From: WTGU01 sp965242855
Lineage (GTDB): Bacteria; Pseudomonadota; Alphaproteobacteria; UBA828
DNA: 64,000 nt
Direction of reading: 5' to 3'
Assembly (NCBI GenBank): GCA_965242855.1
Contig: OZ251509.1
Span: forward strand, 744,001 to 808,000
Below the pieces are notes generated by a model, which was not told the origin of the DNA, did no database searches, and worked only from the letters and a program-made list of their open reading frames with translations. Below are positions 61,375 to 64,000 of this stretch, piece after piece. The stretch's first letter is position 1; each line of letters begins with the position of its first letter. A program made the position numbers and the translations under genes.

Positions 61375-62037
61375 TCAATACCCCTTCGGCGGCGCGGCGA
61401 TGTCGGCTTCCCGGCGTGCCGAGACGGCGATGGCCGCGTCGACCGCGTCCGCCATCAGATCGACGCTCATCGACGGGAACTCGTGTTCGGGGTAGGGCGC
61501 CTTCGCGACATAGCCCGGGCTGCACGGGACGTGCAGGAAGCCCGCCCGCGTCGCCAGCGCCTTCGTCCGGGAGAGATGCAGCGCCGTGTACATGATCTGG
61601 TTGCACAGATAGGTCGAGGCGGTATTCGATACCTTCGCCGGGATCGCGCGGCCGTTCATCTCCCGCACGATCGCCTTGACCGGCAGCGTCGCGCGATAGG
61701 CGAAGGGGCCGTCGGCGAAGACCGGCGCATCGACCGGCTGGGCGGCGGCGTTGTCCGGGACCGGGAAGTCCATGACGTTGGCCGCCGTCCGCTCGACCGC
61801 GACGACCGGGCTGCCCGGATAGAGTCCGAGGCTGATCCATATGTCGGGCCGGTGCGCTTCCAGGGCCTCGTCCACCAGCGCGGGGATGGCGGCGCTGTCC
61901 ACAGGCATGCGCAGGGTGGTCAGTTCGACGTCCGGAAAGTTCCGGGCGCGGGCCCGGTCGAGCAATTCGAGGGTCGGGTTTTCGCTGGCGTGAGACCAGG
62001 GCTCGTAGCCGGTCAGAACCACACGCTTCGCCGCCAT
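61375..62037 (-). CDS. pcp: Pyroglutamyl-peptidase I (family C15)
   Basis: A 220-residue cysteine peptidase that removes N-terminal pyroglutamate from peptides in the cytoplasm. The catalytic triad is visible: Glu in VAVERTAANVMDF, Cys in NTASTYLCNQIMY, and His in FLHVPCSPG. The N-terminal VLTGYEPWSHASENPT is the family signature (usually TGFEPFGG). Start is the ATG giving MAAKRVVLTG. It converges on the preceding small gene. Confidence 0.88.
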   Translation of the reverse strand: MAAKRVVLTGYEPWSHASENPTLELLDRARARNFPDVELTTLRMPVDSAAIPALVDEALEAHRPDIWISLGLYPGSPVVAVERTAANVMDFPVPDNAAAQPVDAPVFADGPFAYRATLPVKAIVREMNGRAIPAKVSNTASTYLCNQIMYTALHLSRTKALATRAGFLHVPCSPGYVAKAPYPEHEFPSMSVDLMADAVDAAIAVSARREADIAAPPKGY

Positions 62038-62320
62038 GACGCCTCTCCTCGCGTTACCGAACCGCCGCAGGCTCGCCCGTTTCGCCCACCGCCGCAACGC
62101 CCCCTCATTGATTGAGTGGGACGAAGGCGCCCGCCACGCCGTGACCTTTCCCGATTTCGGCCGGGTAGCCACCGACGGAGCCATCCGGAGCGAAGCCCCG
62201 GCCGAAGCGCGCGACCCGGGCGCCGCCGAAGGCGACTCCCGCGGCTCGAGGCGGCGGATTGGCGGGTGCGGGTGATCCGCCCATAATGCGGCTTCGACGC
62301 CGCCGGCGGGGGAGGGGACG

Positions 62321-63130
62321 ATGCCGAAATTCGCCGCCAATCTCAGTTTCCTGTTTCAGGAATTGCCGTTTCTGGAACGCTTCGACGCGGCGCGGAAAGC
62401 CGGCTTCGAGGCCGTCGAATATCTGTTTCCCTACGACCATGACCCGGCGGAGATCGCGGCGCGGCTCGCTGCCAACGGGCTGACCCAGGCGTTGTTCAAC
62501 CTTCCGCCCGGCGACTGGCAGGCCGGCGAACGCGGCCTCGCGGCGCTGCCAGGGCGCGAAGCTGATTTCCGCGCATCGGTGGAGGAAGCCTTGCCCTACG
62601 CCGAGGCGCTCGGTTGCGAACGGCTCCACGTGATGGCCGGCGTCGTGCCGCCGGGCGCGGACGCGCGCGCCTGCGAGGAAACCTACGTCGCGAACCTCGC
62701 CTTCGCCGCCGGCGCCTTGAGGGAGGCGGGCGCGCGTGCGCTCATCGAGCCGCTCAATGTGACCGACATGCCCGGCTATCTCCTCTCCACCAGCGGACAT
62801 GCCCGGCGCGTGGTGGAAACGGTGGGCGGCGACAATCTGTTCCTCCAGTACGACTTCTACCACCGCCAGATCATGGAGGGGAACCTGGCCGCCGGCTTCG
62901 AGCGCCACCGCCCGATCATCGCCCATATCCAGATCGCCGGCGTGCCGGGCCGCCACGAGCCGAGCCTGGGGGAGATCAACTACCCATACCTCTTCGACGT
63001 GATCGACGAGTCGGGCTATGATGGTTGGGTCGGTTGCGAATACCGGCCGCTTCGCGGCACGCTGGAGGGCTTGGGCTGGCTCGCGGCCTACGGCATCGGT
63101 GCGGTCGGGACGCTTGGAGTCGACCAGTAG
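62321..63130 (+). CDS. hyi: Hydroxypyruvate isomerase
   Basis: A 269-residue TIM-barrel enzyme that interconverts hydroxypyruvate and tartronate semialdehyde in glyoxylate metabolism. Signature elements are MPKFAANLSFLFQELPFLER, GFEAVEYLFPYD, FNLPPGDW, LIEPLN (metal Glu), YDFYHRQIMEG (Asp and His), QIAGVPGRHEP and VGCEYRP (final Glu). The GGGGAGGGGACG before the ATG is a strong ribosome site. The following gene encodes a binding protein of the amino-acid type, 20 bases downstream. Confidence 0.93.
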   Translation: MPKFAANLSFLFQELPFLERFDAARKAGFEAVEYLFPYDHDPAEIAARLAANGLTQALFNLPPGDWQAGERGLAALPGREADFRASVEEALPYAEALGCERLHVMAGVVPPGADARACEETYVANLAFAAGALREAGARALIEPLNVTDMPGYLLSTSGHARRVVETVGGDNLFLQYDFYHRQIMEGNLAAGFERHRPIIAHIQIAGVPGRHEPSLGEINYPYLFDVIDESGYDGWVGCEYRPLRGTLEGLGWLAAYGIGAVGTLGVDQ

Positions 63131-63150
63131 GGAAAGGAAGGGACGCGATC

Positions 63151-64000
63151 ATGAGGACGGGAAGATGGGCGGCGTTCGCCACGGCCGCCGCGGCGCTCTG
63201 CCTGGGGCTGGCCCCGGCTGCCAAGGCTGACGGCCACGAGGTGAAGATCGGGGTCATCCTCGGGTTTACGGGCCCGATCGAGTCGTTGACCCCCGGCATG
63301 GCGGAGTCGGCGGAGCTGGCCATGAAGGAGGTTTCGGAGTCGGGCGCCTTTCTCGGCGGCAAGGTCCTGGTGCCGGTGCGGGGCGATTCGACCTGTATCG
63401 ACGCCGCCGCGGCGACCGCCGCCGCGGAGCGTCTGGTCGCGGCCGAAGGGGTCGCCGCGATCTACGGCGCCGATTGCTCCGGCGTCACCACCGCGGTTGC
63501 GAACAACGTCGCGATCCCGAACGGCGTGGTCATGATTTCCCCGTCGGCGACGTCGCCGGCGCTGACGACGATCGAGGACAATGGCCTCTTCTTCCGCACC
63601 GCGCCGTCGGACGCGCGGCAGGGCCAGGTGCTGGCTGAGATCGTCAAGGAACGTGGCATCGACAGCGTCGCGATCACCTACACCAACAACGACTACGGCA
63701 AGGGGCTCGAAAGCAGCTTCGCGGCGGCGTTCGCGAGCCTCGGCGGCAGTGTCGAGATCTCGGCGGCGCACGAGGACGGCAAGGGCGACTATTCCGCCGA
63801 GGTCGGCGCGCTCGCCGCCTCGGGCGCGGAGCATCTCGTCGTCTTCGGCTACGTCGACCAGGGCGGCAAGGGCATCATCCAGGCCGCCCTCGATACCGGC
63901 GCGTTCGAGAACTTCATTCTTGCCGACGGGATGATCGGCGAGTCGCTGATCGAGAGCATCGGCGCAGGCCTCGAAGGCGCGTTCGGCACGTTGCCGGGCT
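63151..64000 (+). CDS. Branched-chain amino acid-type ABC transporter substrate-binding protein (partial)
   Basis: Start of a LivK-type periplasmic binding protein; 283 residues are visible and the window ends before the stop. A signal peptide (MRTGRWAAFATAAAALCLGL, cut after the ALA-like site near residue 26) is followed by VKIGVILGFTGPIESLTPGM, the type-I binding-protein opening, AAAIYGADCSG and RTAPSDARQGQVLAE. The ATG at 63151 follows GGAAAGGAAGGGACGCGATC. It lies directly downstream of hyi, so the importer may feed the same pathway; the permeases would be outside the window. Confidence 0.9.
   Translation, partial: MRTGRWAAFATAAAALCLGLAPAAKADGHEVKIGVILGFTGPIESLTPGMAESAELAMKEVSESGAFLGGKVLVPVRGDSTCIDAAAATAAAERLVAAEGVAAIYGADCSGVTTAVANNVAIPNGVVMISPSATSPALTTIEDNGLFFRTAPSDARQGQVLAEIVKERGIDSVAITYTNNDYGKGLESSFAAAFASLGGSVEISAAHEDGKGDYSAEVGALAASGAEHLVVFGYVDQGGKGIIQAALDTGAFENFILADGMIGESLIESIGAGLEGAFGTLPG

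Overview
The window is high-GC DNA that reads as one chromosome segment of an alphaproteobacterium, probably Rhodospirillales-like. This rests on the gene order nlpD-like / DUF815 ATPase / yajC-secD-secF / Mth938-like (NDUFAF3-type) / NDUFAF6-like, on gatCAB, on the hopanoid gene hpnE and on several DUF1640 proteins. The taxonomic call is inference; no rRNA gene is present.

1-8.3 kb is housekeeping: an NlpD-like lipoprotein, a DUF815 ATPase, the Sec accessory genes yajC, secD and secF, two homologues of mitochondrial complex I assembly factors, a PuuD-type membrane protein and hpnE. 8.7-11.1 kb is a small insertion: a stranded C-terminal piece of trmFO, a phage HK97 gp10-like gene, an unknown gene, and a DNA methyltransferase fused to an HNH nuclease. 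11.1-18.4 kb carries uvrA, tRNA-Arg(CCG), gatCAB and a rhomboid protease. 18.7-21.6 kb has an AbrB/PIN toxin-antitoxin pair with a palindromic operator, two tandem glutathione transferases, a YbaK-type deacylase and tRNA-Ser(GCT). 21.9-23.2 kb is an AT-rich island with a membrane protein and a frameshifted PD-(D/E)xK nuclease that looks like a polymorphic toxin tip; DUF1640 genes or remnants lie on both sides. 23.7-29.3 kb holds catabolic and orphan genes: a PhyH-type dioxygenase, an amidase, a proline-iminopeptidase-like hydrolase, a retropepsin-like protease, a 43-residue membrane protein and a TPR-2OG oxygenase carrying two in-frame palindromic inserts.

29.7-50.2 kb is a single 20.4-kb gene for a surface protein of about 6,800 residues. 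It has a signal peptide, about 45 Calx-beta-like repeats and a C-terminal outer-membrane barrel. A sigma70-type promoter and a run of 13 C lie just before its start, so phase-variable expression is plausible.

50.3-59.8 kb is an apparent operon: a five-gene urea/amide-type ABC transporter, then the small and large subunits of an N,N-dimethylformamidase-like enzyme, then a Rieske-oxygenase-like protein that has lost most of its metal ligands, then a small unknown protein. Together they suggest uptake and hydrolysis of a small amide. 59.8-64 kb has a Sel1-repeat protein, two hypotheticals, a pyroglutamyl peptidase, a hydroxypyruvate isomerase and the start of a branched-chain-amino-acid-type binding protein that runs off the window.
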